64,000 nt of DNA from Thalassospira sp. (GTDB taxonomy: Bacteria > Pseudomonadota > Alphaproteobacteria > Rhodospirillales > Thalassospiraceae). This document shows, one piece after another, positions 16,574-24,394 of this stretch. The stretch spans positions 1-64,000 of the forward strand of contig NZ_PAQR01000028.1 in assembly GCF_002709775.1 (NCBI RefSeq). Reading direction: 5' to 3'. Both the position numbers and the translations under genes were made by a program. The first letter of the stretch is position 1; each line of letters starts with the position of its first letter. Below the pieces are notes generated by a model. That model was not told the DNA's origin, did no database searches, and saw only the letters and a list, made by a program, of their open reading frames with translations.

Positions 16574-17758
16574 TTAGGCCGTTTTCAGGCGCTCAAATCC
16601 GGCTTCCAGATCGGCGATCAGATCGTCTGCGTCTTCAAGGCCGATATGCAGGCGGATCAGTTGGCCGTCTTCGTCCCATTTGGTGGCAGTACGGATTTTG
16701 GTTGGATCAGACGGCAGGATCAGGCTTTCAAAGCCGCCCCAGCTAAAGCCCATGCCAAAGAGTTCCATGTGATCGACCATATTGGCGAGTTGGGCTTTCT
16801 CGACCGGTTCCATGACAAAGGAAAACAGGCCGCATGCGCCCGAGAAATCGCGTTTCCAGATAGCATGGCCCGGATCATCGGGAAGACCCGGATGCAGGAC
16901 GCGTTTGACTTCCGGTCGGGTTTGCAGCCATTTCGCAACCTTAAGGCCGCTTTCGTGATGCTGTTTAAGGCGCACGGCAAGGGTGCGCAGGCCACGCTGG
17001 GCAAGGTAGCAATCATCAGGCCCAACCGCGTCACCTGAAATCAGGACCTGCTTTTTAATGGTCAGAAGGTCTTCCTCGGTCGCGGTGGTGATGGTGCCCA
17101 GCATGACGTCGGAATGGCCGACAATGTATTTGGTGCCGGCCTGAACCGAGACATCAACACCGAGTTCAAACGGGCGGCACAGGATCGGTGAGGCCCATGT
17201 GTTATCCAGCAGGACTTTAACATCGCGCGCATGCGCCGCCTTGGCGATGGCCGGGATATCCTGCATCTCAAAGGTCAGCGAGCCCGGGCTTTCGCACCAG
17301 ACAAGGGCGGTGTTGTCGCGAATAAGGCCTGCAATGTCGCTGCCAATCGCCGGATCATAGTATTCCGTCTCGACCCCGAACTTCTTAAGGAAGGTATTGC
17401 ACAAGTTGCGAGTCGGGAAATAGGTGCTATCGGTGATCAGGATATGATCGCCAGGCTTTACAAAAGCCAGGATCGCATTGGTGATGGCCGAAACGCCAGA
17501 CGATACGCAAAGCGTGCCATAACCGCCTTCAAGTTCCGCAACAGCTTCTTCAAGCAGAAAGCGCGTGGGCGTACCGTGGCGGCCATAGGTAACTTTGCCC
17601 GGTGCCGATGCACCAGCCTTTTCAAGTTCTGCCAGGCTGTCAAACAGGATGGTCGAGGCATGCAGGACCGGCGGGTTGACCACACCGTGATACTGGCTGG
17701 AACGGCGGCCAGCATGGACCAATTTGGTTGCGGTATGTTTGGGGCTTTGCGATGACAT
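16574..17758 (-). CDS. metC: Cystathionine beta-lyase (PLP, Cys/Met metabolism)
   Basis: A 394-residue enzyme of the trans-sulfuration family that splits cystathionine to homocysteine, pyruvate and ammonia. The PLP lysine is K210 in GTKYIVGHSD; D185 in LLDNTWASP and Y113 are the usual cofactor contacts; the C-terminal SWGGFESL loop is the MetC type rather than the cystathionine gamma-synthase type. Length matches E. coli MetC (395). It is monocistronic, divergent from a threonine-dehydratase-like gene, and convergent with znuB. Confidence 0.92.
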   Translation of the reverse strand: MSSQSPKHTATKLVHAGRRSSQYHGVVNPPVLHASTILFDSLAELEKAGASAPGKVTYGRHGTPTRFLLEEAVAELEGGYGTLCVSSGVSAITNAILAFVKPGDHILITDSTYFPTRNLCNTFLKKFGVETEYYDPAIGSDIAGLIRDNTALVWCESPGSLTFEMQDIPAIAKAAHARDVKVLLDNTWASPILCRPFELGVDVSVQAGTKYIVGHSDVMLGTITTATEEDLLTIKKQVLISGDAVGPDDCYLAQRGLRTLAVRLKQHHESGLKVAKWLQTRPEVKRVLHPGLPDDPGHAIWKRDFSGACGLFSFVMEPVEKAQLANMVDHMELFGMGFSWGGFESLILPSDPTKIRTATKWDEDGQLIRLHIGLEDADDLIADLEAGFERLKTA

Positions 17759-17926
17759 GTCTGGCGGTACTCCTTGGGCGCGACGTCTTGTGCTTCAAAG
17801 ACAAACCACCTTGGCGGCGGGCATTCAAGGCTTTTTGCGACAAAGCCATTGTTAAACCCGGTTATCGGGTTATTTCTTACGGGCAATAACCGCAAAGAAT
17901 GACAAAAGAATTGTAAAGGGGGCCTC

Positions 17927-18883
17927 GTGATTGAACTTCAGGATTTTCGTGCCGCGCGCAAGGCGATATCAGACCATGTGCGCCTGACCCCGGTGTTTGA
18001 AGCCAGCAATTTTGGTGACACAACGGGTTTTGCTGCACGCGATCGCATCCCCGAAATGTTTCTTAAACTTGAAAACATGCAGGTCAGCGGATCCTTCAAG
18101 GCACGTGGTGCTATGAATGCTGCACTGGCGCTTGATCCCGAGCAACGAGCAGCCGGGCTTTGCACCGCATCGGGTGGCAATCACGGCATGGGCGTGATCC
18201 ATGCGGCACGCACCCTTGCTGTTCCTGTGAAAATCTTCCTGCCGACCAATACGCCAAAGCCCAAGGTCAAGAAACTGCGCGATCAAGGTGTTGATGTTGC
18301 CTTGATCGGGGCTGTCTGGGATGACGCCAACCGTGCGGCGATGGAGCACGCGCGTGAAAGCGGCATGGCCTATATCCATCCCTTTGCCGATCCCAAGGTG
18401 ATCGCAGGGCAGGGCACGATTGCGCTGGAGCTTCTGGAGCAGCAACCTGACCTTGATACGCTGGTGGTCGCAATCGGTGGCGGTGGATTGATTTCCGGTG
18501 TGGCGACAGCCGCCCGCCTATTGCGTCCCTCGATCCGGGTGATCGGTGTTGAGCCGACCGGGGCGGCAACCCTGTTTGAAAGCCTTAAGGCCAACGAGGT
18601 CGTGACACTGTCAAGTGTCAATACAGCCGCGACCAGTCTGGCACCGCGTCAGTCATCAGCACTTAATGTCGATCTGATTTCAAGAAACGTTGATCGCATT
18701 GCCCTTGTCAGTGACGAGGAAATGCAAAAGGCCGCAAGGTGGCTTTGGAAAGAGTTTGGTCTTTCGGTCGAACTGTCAGCAGCGGCCGGTATTGCAGCAG
18801 TGATGAACGATCGTCTGGGCGATGCGGCCCCGGGGCGGGTCGGCGTAATTGTCTGCGGGACCGGTGCCGACGGGTTTGAGTAG
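17927..18883 (+). CDS. Threonine/serine dehydratase-like PLP enzyme
   Basis: A 318-residue fold-type II PLP enzyme. The PLP lysine is K58 in VSGSFKARGA, the phosphate-binding loop is GGGGLISG near 180, and TASGGNHG is the substrate loop. Length matches catabolic threonine dehydratase, serine racemase or threo-3-hydroxyaspartate ammonia-lyase, and it lacks the ACT-type regulatory domain of IlvA. The substrate is not resolved. Translation starts at a GTG with a strong AAAGGGGG site six bases upstream. A bidirectional terminator follows. Confidence 0.88.
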   Translation: MIELQDFRAARKAISDHVRLTPVFEASNFGDTTGFAARDRIPEMFLKLENMQVSGSFKARGAMNAALALDPEQRAAGLCTASGGNHGMGVIHAARTLAVPVKIFLPTNTPKPKVKKLRDQGVDVALIGAVWDDANRAAMEHARESGMAYIHPFADPKVIAGQGTIALELLEQQPDLDTLVVAIGGGGLISGVATAARLLRPSIRVIGVEPTGAATLFESLKANEVVTLSSVNTAATSLAPRQSSALNVDLISRNVDRIALVSDEEMQKAARWLWKEFGLSVELSAAAGIAAVMNDRLGDAAPGRVGVIVCGTGADGFE

Positions 18884-18891
18884 GGGCAAAT

Positions 18892-18927
18892 AAAAAGGGA
18901 TGAAACCAGACGGTTTCATCCCTTTTT
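18892..18927. terminator. Bidirectional terminator between the dehydratase and rpmF
   Basis: AAAAAGGGATGAAACC pairs with GGTTTCATCCCTTTTT with a 4-base loop, a 16-bp stem with A and T flanks suitable for both convergent transcripts. Confidence 0.95.
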
Positions 18928-19012
18928 AAACCAGACGCCAGCCCGATTGGACTGGCGTGGAAATATATAGCGTCGCAAACCGCCAAAGAGCAAAAAGCTC
19001 TCCGGTACGGAA

Positions 19013-19192
19013 TTACATCTTCGGCTCGACCACCTGACGACCACGGTACATACCGGTGTTCGGGTCAATGTGGTGCGGGCGATGCAGTTCGCCGGTCTCT
19101 TTGTCTTCGCGGTACGAGCCCTTGGCGAGCTTGTCATGCGAGCGACGCATGCCCTGACGGGACTTGGTCACTTTTTTCTTTGGCACTGCCAT
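19013..19192 (-). CDS. rpmF: 50S ribosomal protein L32
   Basis: A 59-residue protein beginning [20 protein letters not shown] and ending GRQVVEPKM, clear L32. It has no cysteines, so it is the zinc-ribbon-free form usual in Alphaproteobacteria. A GAGGATGATG element precedes the ATG at 19192. It lies downstream of two acetyltransferase genes on the same strand but has its own promoter at 19231-19259. The common rpmF-plsX-fabH order is not present here. Confidence 0.96.
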   Translation of the reverse strand: MAVPKKKVTKSRQGMRRSHDKLAKGSYREDKETGELHRPHHIDPNTGMYRGRQVVEPKM

Positions 19193-19230
19193 GGGTCATC
19201 ATCCTCTGGCTTGGGTAAACTCAGGCGCGC

Positions 19231-19259
19231 TTGTTACCGTGCGCGGTCGGGAAAGTCAA
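19231..19259 (-). promoter_or_regulatory. Sigma-70-type promoter of rpmF
   Basis: On the minus strand TTGACT (19259-19254), a 17-base spacer and TAACAA (19236-19231) lie about 40 bases before the rpmF start. The elements overlap the last codons of the acetyltransferase gene. Confidence 0.6.
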
Positions 19260-19920
19260 CGATCAAAGTGTCGGAATCTGCATTATTTGCATTTTCACTG
19301 TCACTTTCACGTTTGGGCGCATCACCAGCAGGATGGCCATCATGATCAACATGATGATCAATGTGCGGGATCAGCCCGGTATCACGCGGATCGTCCACAA
19401 TATCGGTTCGCTGGTCGTATATCGCAAAACCTGCCTTTTGATAAGCCCCAAGTGCACTTGGATGATCAAGTGTGCAGGTATTGACCGTCAGGCGGGCGGG
19501 CTTGAAGCTCCAGGCGGTATCAATCGCCCAATCAAGCAGGTATTTGCCAAAGCCCTTGCCGATGAATTCCGGCATCAGGCCCATATAATGCAGATCAATG
19601 ACGTTATCAGATTCAAAATCCGTCAGATCAAGCTCGGCGAAGCCGGCCGGTACACCCGCGACATACAGCACATAAACATGCGTTTCGGGCTTGGCCAGGA
19701 TCGGTGCCAGTTCCTCGTCGCTCATGAGGCGGCGCAGCCACCACAGCCACGGTTCGCCAACCGTATTATAAAGGTAGCGATAAAATGACAGGGTCGGGTT
19801 TTCAGCACGGATAATCGCGACCTTGCCCGGCGGGACGATGGCTGGAACGCGATCGGGCGGGCTTTGCATTTCAAGGAAGCTGACAACAACTTCCAGCTTG
19901 CGCGGATTGGATGGGGTCAT
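19234..19920 (-). CDS. GNAT family N-acetyltransferase
   Basis: A 228-residue GNAT protein. The acetyl-CoA binding motif A is GLMPEFIGKGFGKYLLDWAI (about 114-133), followed by NTCTLDHPSALGAYQKAGF of motif B. Residues 185-228 form a polar tail rich in His and Asp with no clear domain. The substrate is unknown. Its start overlaps the stop of the upstream acetyltransferase by four bases (19917-19920), so the two GNAT proteins are coupled. Confidence 0.85.
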   Translation of the reverse strand: MTPSNPRKLEVVVSFLEMQSPPDRVPAIVPPGKVAIIRAENPTLSFYRYLYNTVGEPWLWWLRRLMSDEELAPILAKPETHVYVLYVAGVPAGFAELDLTDFESDNVIDLHYMGLMPEFIGKGFGKYLLDWAIDTAWSFKPARLTVNTCTLDHPSALGAYQKAGFAIYDQRTDIVDDPRDTGLIPHIDHHVDHDGHPAGDAPKRESDSENANNADSDTLIVDFPDRAR

Positions 19921-20447
19921 TGGACTAAACTCTTGCGCATTATTTTGTTTTGGGGCGAATCAGGTTGATCCTGATCGGTGACGCTTCCGATAAAGTCATA
20001 GCCGAGTTTGGTGTAAAAATCATCCGCTGCGGCACTTTCAATGGTAACCCGGATCTCACCCAGCCCGGAAAGGCGCAGGATATCCTCGGCCAGTGCCACC
20101 AGCTCACTGCCAATGCCCGATCCTTGGGCGTGTTCGGCAATTGCAAGGTAGTGTATCCAGCCAAAAACAGTGTCATGGCCGGTCATCATGGTGGCGAAGA
20201 TCTGTTGATCATTTGGCATGCGGGCAACGATCAGGCTGCCATTGTCGGCCGAAATGCAGTTTTCGATATCCTGACGGGCATCGCGGATGGCCGGGATCAG
20301 GCCGGTTGCGATCCAAAGCCGGGTGATGGCGGCGATGTCTTCGGCTGTAGGGGTTTTGAGCTGTTCAAGTTCGATGCCCGCCGCGTCGGCGGTATTATTG
20401 GCCAGTTCCAGACCAAAGGGGGATGGGGCGGGCATCGGGTTTCTCAT
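19917..20447 (-). CDS. GNAT family N-acetyltransferase
   Basis: A 176-residue acetyltransferase. The acetyl-CoA loop is AEHAQGSGIGSELVALAED near 109-127, and the C-terminal FYTKLGYDFIGSV is motif B. The first 25 residues look like a non-conserved extension; an internal ATG at MPAPSP is also possible. It is the promoter-proximal partner of the GNAT gene at 19234-19920 and lies 29 bases after sseA, so the three may be one transcript. The substrate is unknown. Confidence 0.83.
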   Translation of the reverse strand: MRNPMPAPSPFGLELANNTADAAGIELEQLKTPTAEDIAAITRLWIATGLIPAIRDARQDIENCISADNGSLIVARMPNDQQIFATMMTGHDTVFGWIHYLAIAEHAQGSGIGSELVALAEDILRLSGLGEIRVTIESAAADDFYTKLGYDFIGSVTDQDQPDSPQNKIMRKSLVQ

Positions 20448-20476
20448 CTTAAATGTCTGAAGGGATCAGATCGGTC

Positions 20477-21340
20477 TTATGCCGGGCCGGTATCGACCGG
20501 GCTGTCTTCGGTTGTGGCCCACTGGGCCCAGGAGCCGTCATAAACTGCGACCTGTTTATAGCCCGAAATGTAGGCGCCCATTGCCAGAACGCACGCGGTC
20601 ACGCCAGAGCCGCAGCTTGCGACCACCGGTTTGCCGAGGTCTACGCCCGCCTTGTCAAATGCGGCCTTGATTTCGGTTGCTGATTTGAAGGTGCCATCAG
20701 TGTTCAGAAGCTCGGTAAAGGGCAGGTTATAGGAGCCGGGAACGTGGCCGGATTTGCCCCAGGGATCATCGACCTCGCCGCGGAACCGTTCGCCCGCGCG
20801 GGCATCGACCAGCTGTTCGCGTTTGGTTTTGACGTTCGAGAGAACCTGATCAAATTCACGCAGCAGGAAGCTGTTGGCGCGTGCGGTGAAGTGGCGTTCG
20901 CGCGGCGGGGTCGGGGCATCGGTCACCGGGCGTCCTTCGGCCAGCCATTTCGGCAAACCGCCATCAAGCACAACAACGTCATGATGACCAAAATGACGCA
21001 GCATCCACCATGCGCGGCACGCGGCAAGGGCGGAGCCCTGTTGGCCATAGACCACGACACGGACACCGTCACCAAGGCCGAGCTTGCGGACCTTGGCGGA
21101 AAACTTGATCGCATCAGGCATCATGTGCGGCAGCGGGGCGCTATCGTCGGCGGCGATATCATCAATATCAAAGAAAACCGCGCCCGGAATATGTTCTGCG
21201 TCATAGAAGTCGCGGGCATTCTTGTTTTCGGCTGGCATATACCAGCTGGCATCGACGACGCGCACGTCCGGTGCATCAAGGTGATCCGCAAGCCATTGGG
21301 TGGAAACAAGGGCGTCGGAAAGTGGGTTGGTCATGGACAA
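20477..21340 (-). CDS. sseA: 3-mercaptopyruvate sulfurtransferase
   Basis: A 287-residue tandem rhodanese. The C-terminal domain has the active-site loop with C243 in SCGSGVTAC, the mercaptopyruvate-type loop; the N-terminal domain's loop (YGQQGSALAAC) lacks the catalytic cysteine and is structural. It moves sulfur from 3-mercaptopyruvate to thiols or cyanide. The start may be the ATG at 21340 or the one two codons later. It lies downstream of alaX, from which a large nested hairpin separates it. Confidence 0.92.
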   Translation of the reverse strand: MSMTNPLSDALVSTQWLADHLDAPDVRVVDASWYMPAENKNARDFYDAEHIPGAVFFDIDDIAADDSAPLPHMMPDAIKFSAKVRKLGLGDGVRVVVYGQQGSALAACRAWWMLRHFGHHDVVVLDGGLPKWLAEGRPVTDAPTPPRERHFTARANSFLLREFDQVLSNVKTKREQLVDARAGERFRGEVDDPWGKSGHVPGSYNLPFTELLNTDGTFKSATEIKAAFDKAGVDLGKPVVASCGSGVTACVLAMGAYISGYKQVAVYDGSWAQWATTEDSPVDTGPA

Positions 21341-21435
21341 GCTCCGATTGGCAATGGTGTGATTCCGGTTGGCTCCGGGATCATTTTAAATTGGTCCTGA
21401 GTTTCAGTCTAAATTTGTAACGGTCCTGCCGTCCG

Positions 21436-21493
21436 CTGGCAACCGGCAGTCACAGCGCGCTGTTGGGTTTGCGCGCCATCTGCCGGTTGTCAG
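21436..21493. repeat. Nested hairpin between alaX and sseA
   Basis: An outer 14-base inverted repeat (21436-21449 with 21480-21493, one mismatch; CTGGCAACCGGCAG) encloses a perfect GCGCGC/GCGCGC inner stem around TGTTGGGTTT. No T run follows on either strand, so it is not a classic terminator. Confidence 0.7.
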
Positions 21494-21505
21494 ATATAAT
21501 GCACG

Positions 21506-22216
21506 TCAGTCTGCAAAGACGACGTTGATGCGGCGGTTCTGACGGCCTTTCTTTTCGATCTTCGATACTGTGACCTTGCCGATTTCACCGGTTTTGCGGA
21601 CATGGGTGCCGCCACATGGTTGGAAATCAATGCCTTCGATGGTGACAGTGCGGATCGCGTTGCCATCCATCGGTGGCTGCACGGACATGGTGCGCACCAG
21701 TTCCGGATTGGCTTTAAGTTCGGCCACCGTGATTTCACCATCATACACATCGGCATCGCGTGCGATCAGCTCATTGAGCTTTTCGGTGATTTCGTCCTTA
21801 TCAAGTGCTGCTTCCGGCAGGTTGAAATCAAGGCGTGCCTTGTGGGCGGCTATATTGCCGCCGGTCACATCCCCCTCGATCACGGCACATAGTAGATGCA
21901 GGCAGGTGTGAAAGCGCATCAGCTTGTGACGGTTGTCCCAGTCAAGCTCGGCTGTGATGGCATCACCAACCGCGGGCAGGGGGTGATCATCGGCAATGAT
22001 ATGCAGGATGCGTCCGGTTTCGCGATCCTTGACTGTGGTTGCGACAGGTAATGCCGTGCCATCGGCAAGGGTCAGGGTTCCGATATCGCCGGACTGTCCG
22101 CCTGCTGTGGCATAAAACACGGTTTGATCAAGCTCGATGCCGCGATCTGAAATGCTGGTGACGGTGGCGGTGCAATTCTGTGCATAGGCGTCTTCGCGAA
22201 ACAAAAGACGTGTCAT
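21506..22216 (-). CDS. Alanyl-tRNA editing protein AlaX
   Basis: A 236-residue stand-alone editing hydrolase that removes Ser or Gly from mischarged tRNA-Ala. The zinc motifs are HxxxH (H103 and H107 in RFHTCLHLL) and CxxxH (C201 and H205 in PCGGTHV). The N-terminal part with FYATAGGQSGD corresponds to the AlaRS C-terminal-like beta barrel found in AlaX-M. Nearest downstream gene is sseA. The start is the ATG at 22216. Confidence 0.93.
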   Translation of the reverse strand: MTRLLFREDAYAQNCTATVTSISDRGIELDQTVFYATAGGQSGDIGTLTLADGTALPVATTVKDRETGRILHIIADDHPLPAVGDAITAELDWDNRHKLMRFHTCLHLLCAVIEGDVTGGNIAAHKARLDFNLPEAALDKDEITEKLNELIARDADVYDGEITVAELKANPELVRTMSVQPPMDGNAIRTVTIEGIDFQPCGGTHVRKTGEIGKVTVSKIEKKGRQNRRINVVFAD

Positions 22217-22379
22217 GTTTCTCTCTTCCTTCCCGTGTGGTGGCGTTCTTGATTTCTCCGGCCAGCGCGCAGGTCCTTGGCGGGGCAGGTAGATGCGCAG
22301 GGCCGGTTTGTTGGTTCATGGTGCGGTGGGTGCAAAGGCGTTGTCGAGCACAAAGTTGCTGGGGTGCTCAACCGTGGAA

Positions 22380-22442
22380 TGTATAAAATTATACATAAAT
22401 ATTAGATTTATGTTGAAATATATACGAAGTGTATGGTATCGG
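22380..22442 (+). promoter_or_regulatory. AT-rich promoter region of the unknown gene at 22471
   Basis: A 16-base near palindrome TGTATAAAATTATACA (22380-22395) is followed by TTGAAA (22413-22418) and a TATCGG-like -10 (22437-22442, spacer 18). Between them lies ACGAAGTGTATGG, which recurs as ACGAAATGTATGA at 23179-23191 upstream of the next gene. The AT richness contrasts with flanking sequence. Confidence 0.5.
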
Positions 22443-22470
22443 TGCCGTGTAATTCAGGAGTACAGCAGCC

Positions 22471-23154
22471 GTGCCAGCCGTTATTCATGTCAAACTTTCC
22501 GGTGAAGGGGACTTCGGGCCGGTGGATCTCGAATGTGCGATCCCGCCGGCGCGTTTACCTGTGGTGATGGCGGCTCTCTTCGGGCAGGCGCCGTCTGGAG
22601 CGGGCATGATGGCGGGGCCTGTATCGGCAGGACCAGCAGTGCGGGCGCAAGGGAATGTGCAGAGCGCTTCTGATGACGGGCGCAGCGTGCAACGTGCAGA
22701 GTCTGGCGCGACTGTATCTGACAGTGCTGGGCGTTTGAGTGATGATTATGCTCGCGATGCTGCGGGTGGGGGAACCGCAGTAGGTGCGGGGCAACCAGTA
22801 TCGGGATATGGCGGTGACCTGGCAGTTTCGGGTGCCATTGATCCCGGCATGTTTATCACCGGATTTGTCGGAAGCTTTGGCGATCTCGTGGCGCGCTTGC
22901 AGCCGCGTGGCTTTGCCGAGACGATTTTGCTTGCTGCGATCTGGCTGCAATATCGTGATGGCAGAAGTTTCGTCACACGTGGGGACGTGCGCCGATTGCT
23001 GCGCCGTCAAGATCATCTGCGGATGCCGCGAAATTTCAGTCGCGATTTCCATGCAGCGGTGCTGCGGGGTTACCTGGAAGAGGTCGAAAACGAGGACGGA
23101 TATACCGTTGCCGGCGATGGCTTCCAGTGGTTCCGTCAAGAGTGTAGAAAATAA
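22471..23154 (+). CDS. Unknown protein with winged-helix-like C terminus
   Basis: A 227-residue protein not recognised as any family. Residues 1-40 are a small beta-rich N terminus. Residues 42-120 are low complexity (Gly, Ala, Ser, Val). Residues 125-227 are helical, followed by a strand pair, and the pattern AIWLQYRDGRSFVTRGDVRR ... VENEDGYTVAGDG resembles a winged helix; this is inference from pattern only. The start is a GTG at 22471 with AGGAG upstream. It is followed by a second unknown gene with a related promoter motif and a similar C-terminal pattern. Confidence 0.65.
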   Translation: MPAVIHVKLSGEGDFGPVDLECAIPPARLPVVMAALFGQAPSGAGMMAGPVSAGPAVRAQGNVQSASDDGRSVQRAESGATVSDSAGRLSDDYARDAAGGGTAVGAGQPVSGYGGDLAVSGAIDPGMFITGFVGSFGDLVARLQPRGFAETILLAAIWLQYRDGRSFVTRGDVRRLLRRQDHLRMPRNFSRDFHAAVLRGYLEEVENEDGYTVAGDGFQWFRQECRK

Positions 23155-23175
23155 TACAAAAAGTCGAAAAAGATA

Positions 23176-23203
23176 TTGACGAAATGTATGATTGTTGTAT
23201 CTT
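23176..23203 (+). promoter_or_regulatory. Promoter of the unknown gene at 23242
   Basis: TTGACG (23176-23181), a 16-base spacer and TATCTT (23198-23203). The spacer contains the ACGAAATGTATGA motif shared with the upstream gene's promoter. Confidence 0.6.
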
Positions 23204-23241
23204 TTTTGCAGGGACAAACAAAAACGGGTGGGACCAAAATC

Positions 23242-23769
23242 ATGAGCGAGTGGGAAGTCAGAAGCAGCTGCCGGGTATGGCGCGGGCGTTATGTCATCCG
23301 TGGGGATGTTGATCGTATCGCCAATGACATTGTTGAACTTCAGCAGAATCGTTTCCCGGGGCTTGAGACCGACAAGGTTTCGCTTCGGGTTGTGACCATG
23401 GCCGTGATGTCAGTTCTGGCCGAGGAATGCTGCGAAGATGGTGTTACCGCGGCCGAGCTTTCCTTCCTTTTGACCACCTGCCTTGGCATGCCGATTTCAC
23501 CGACCCGCATTGAACGCGAAATGGAAGGCCTTTCGGGGCTTGTCTGGACCGGAGAATGGGGTGGTGAAACCCTGTATGTCATGGAAAAACGCGGTCTGCG
23601 CTTCTTTGAAAACGCACGCGCAAGGGCGCTTTCCGAAGATGGCAATGTGACTGCCAAAGACCGCGAAGGTGTTGCTGCCAGCGAGGCACAGGAAGCAATC
23701 AACGCCATGATTGATCCGGCCATCATTAGCGAACCGGCAGCCCACGCACGTTATCGCGTGGTGAGCTAA
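23242..23769 (+). CDS. Unknown protein, possible winged-helix fold
   Basis: A 175-residue protein with no recognised family. After an N-terminal part with VRSSCRVWRGRYVIRGDVDR come helices and a wing-like strand pair (TAAELSFLLTTCLG, SPTRIEREMEGLSGLVWTGEWG, ETLYVMEKRG) suggesting a winged helix, then an Ala/Glu-rich tail. Start at ATG 23242 (GGTGGGA upstream) is preferred over an in-frame start at 23176, which would overlap the promoter. The layout parallels the protein at 22471. A terminator follows at 23808. Confidence 0.65.
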   Translation: MSEWEVRSSCRVWRGRYVIRGDVDRIANDIVELQQNRFPGLETDKVSLRVVTMAVMSVLAEECCEDGVTAAELSFLLTTCLGMPISPTRIEREMEGLSGLVWTGEWGGETLYVMEKRGLRFFENARARALSEDGNVTAKDREGVAASEAQEAINAMIDPAIISEPAAHARYRVVS

Positions 23770-23807
23770 AAGTTCCGCTAACCAGCTTATCAATCAAGCT
23801 TTCGTCG

Positions 23808-23838
23808 CACCCGCCGGTTTTCTGGCGGGTGTTTTCTT
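23808..23838 (+). terminator. Intrinsic terminator after the unknown pair
   Basis: CACCCGCC (23808-23815) pairs with GGCGGGTG (23824-23831) and is followed by TTTTCTTT. Confidence 0.9.
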
Positions 23839-23990
23839 TGCTGGGAGGTGCTCTAAATAAGCGGCTTGACCAAACCAAAAAAGCGCCATATGCATAAAAG
23901 CATGGAAAACATTGTTACACATCAGAACGCCTATTTTACGTCGTGCACATAGCGCGGCGCCTGTTGATGTTTGTAAAATAAACCAAGACC

Positions 23991-24018
23991 GGCTGCCCCA
24001 GGGCGGCCTTTGTTTTTT
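23991..24018 (+). terminator. Terminator or attenuator upstream of the S4 gene
   Basis: GGCTGCC (23991-23997) pairs with GGCGGCC (24002-24008), one G-T pair, and is followed by TTTGTTTTTT. It lies 50 bases upstream of the S4-domain gene start, after a possible promoter (TTGACC at 23866-23871 with TATGCA at 23889-23894), so it would end a transcript of about 120 bases before the gene. Confidence 0.7.
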
Positions 24019-24067
24019 CCATGAACCGGTTTGCCCGAGGTGGCTTCACCAACAAGGAAACCGGAAA

Positions 24068-24346
24068 ATGACCCATATTTCTATTGCCGATCGCATGCCG
24101 ACACTTGATTTCACGCCCAATGCCCTGAAAGACGGGATTGGGGTGGTGCCGCTTATTCTGATGGCGGGTTTTGCCGATACCAGTCTGGCCGCAGGCGAGC
24201 TTGTCGCAAGCGGAGCTGTCAGGATCGAAGGCAGGCCGATAACCGATCCGGATCATCATATCCTGAGCTACGCCTTTGATGATGGCGAAGTGCTGCGCCT
24301 GACGGTTGGCGCGAAAAGCACAATGCTGATCCGGCGTGCGGATTGA
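24068..24346 (+). CDS. Orphan S4-domain RNA-binding protein (TyrRS C-terminus-like)
   Basis: A 92-residue protein whose C-terminal 50 residues read like the S4 domain at the end of tyrosyl-tRNA synthetase: SLAAGELVASGAVRIEGRPI, then TDPDHHI and GEVLRLTVGAKS. There is no catalytic domain. An RNA-binding role follows from the fold; the target is unknown. The ATG at 24068 has GGAAACCGGAAA upstream. The transcript from any promoter near 23866 would have to pass the terminator at 23991-24018. It is convergent with a radical SAM gene. Confidence 0.72.
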   Translation: MTHISIADRMPTLDFTPNALKDGIGVVPLILMAGFADTSLAAGELVASGAVRIEGRPITDPDHHILSYAFDDGEVLRLTVGAKSTMLIRRAD

Positions 24347-24394
24347 TCAGCATGCCATATCGAGTGCAGGCGAGGGGCGATGTTGCTGGTGGTG

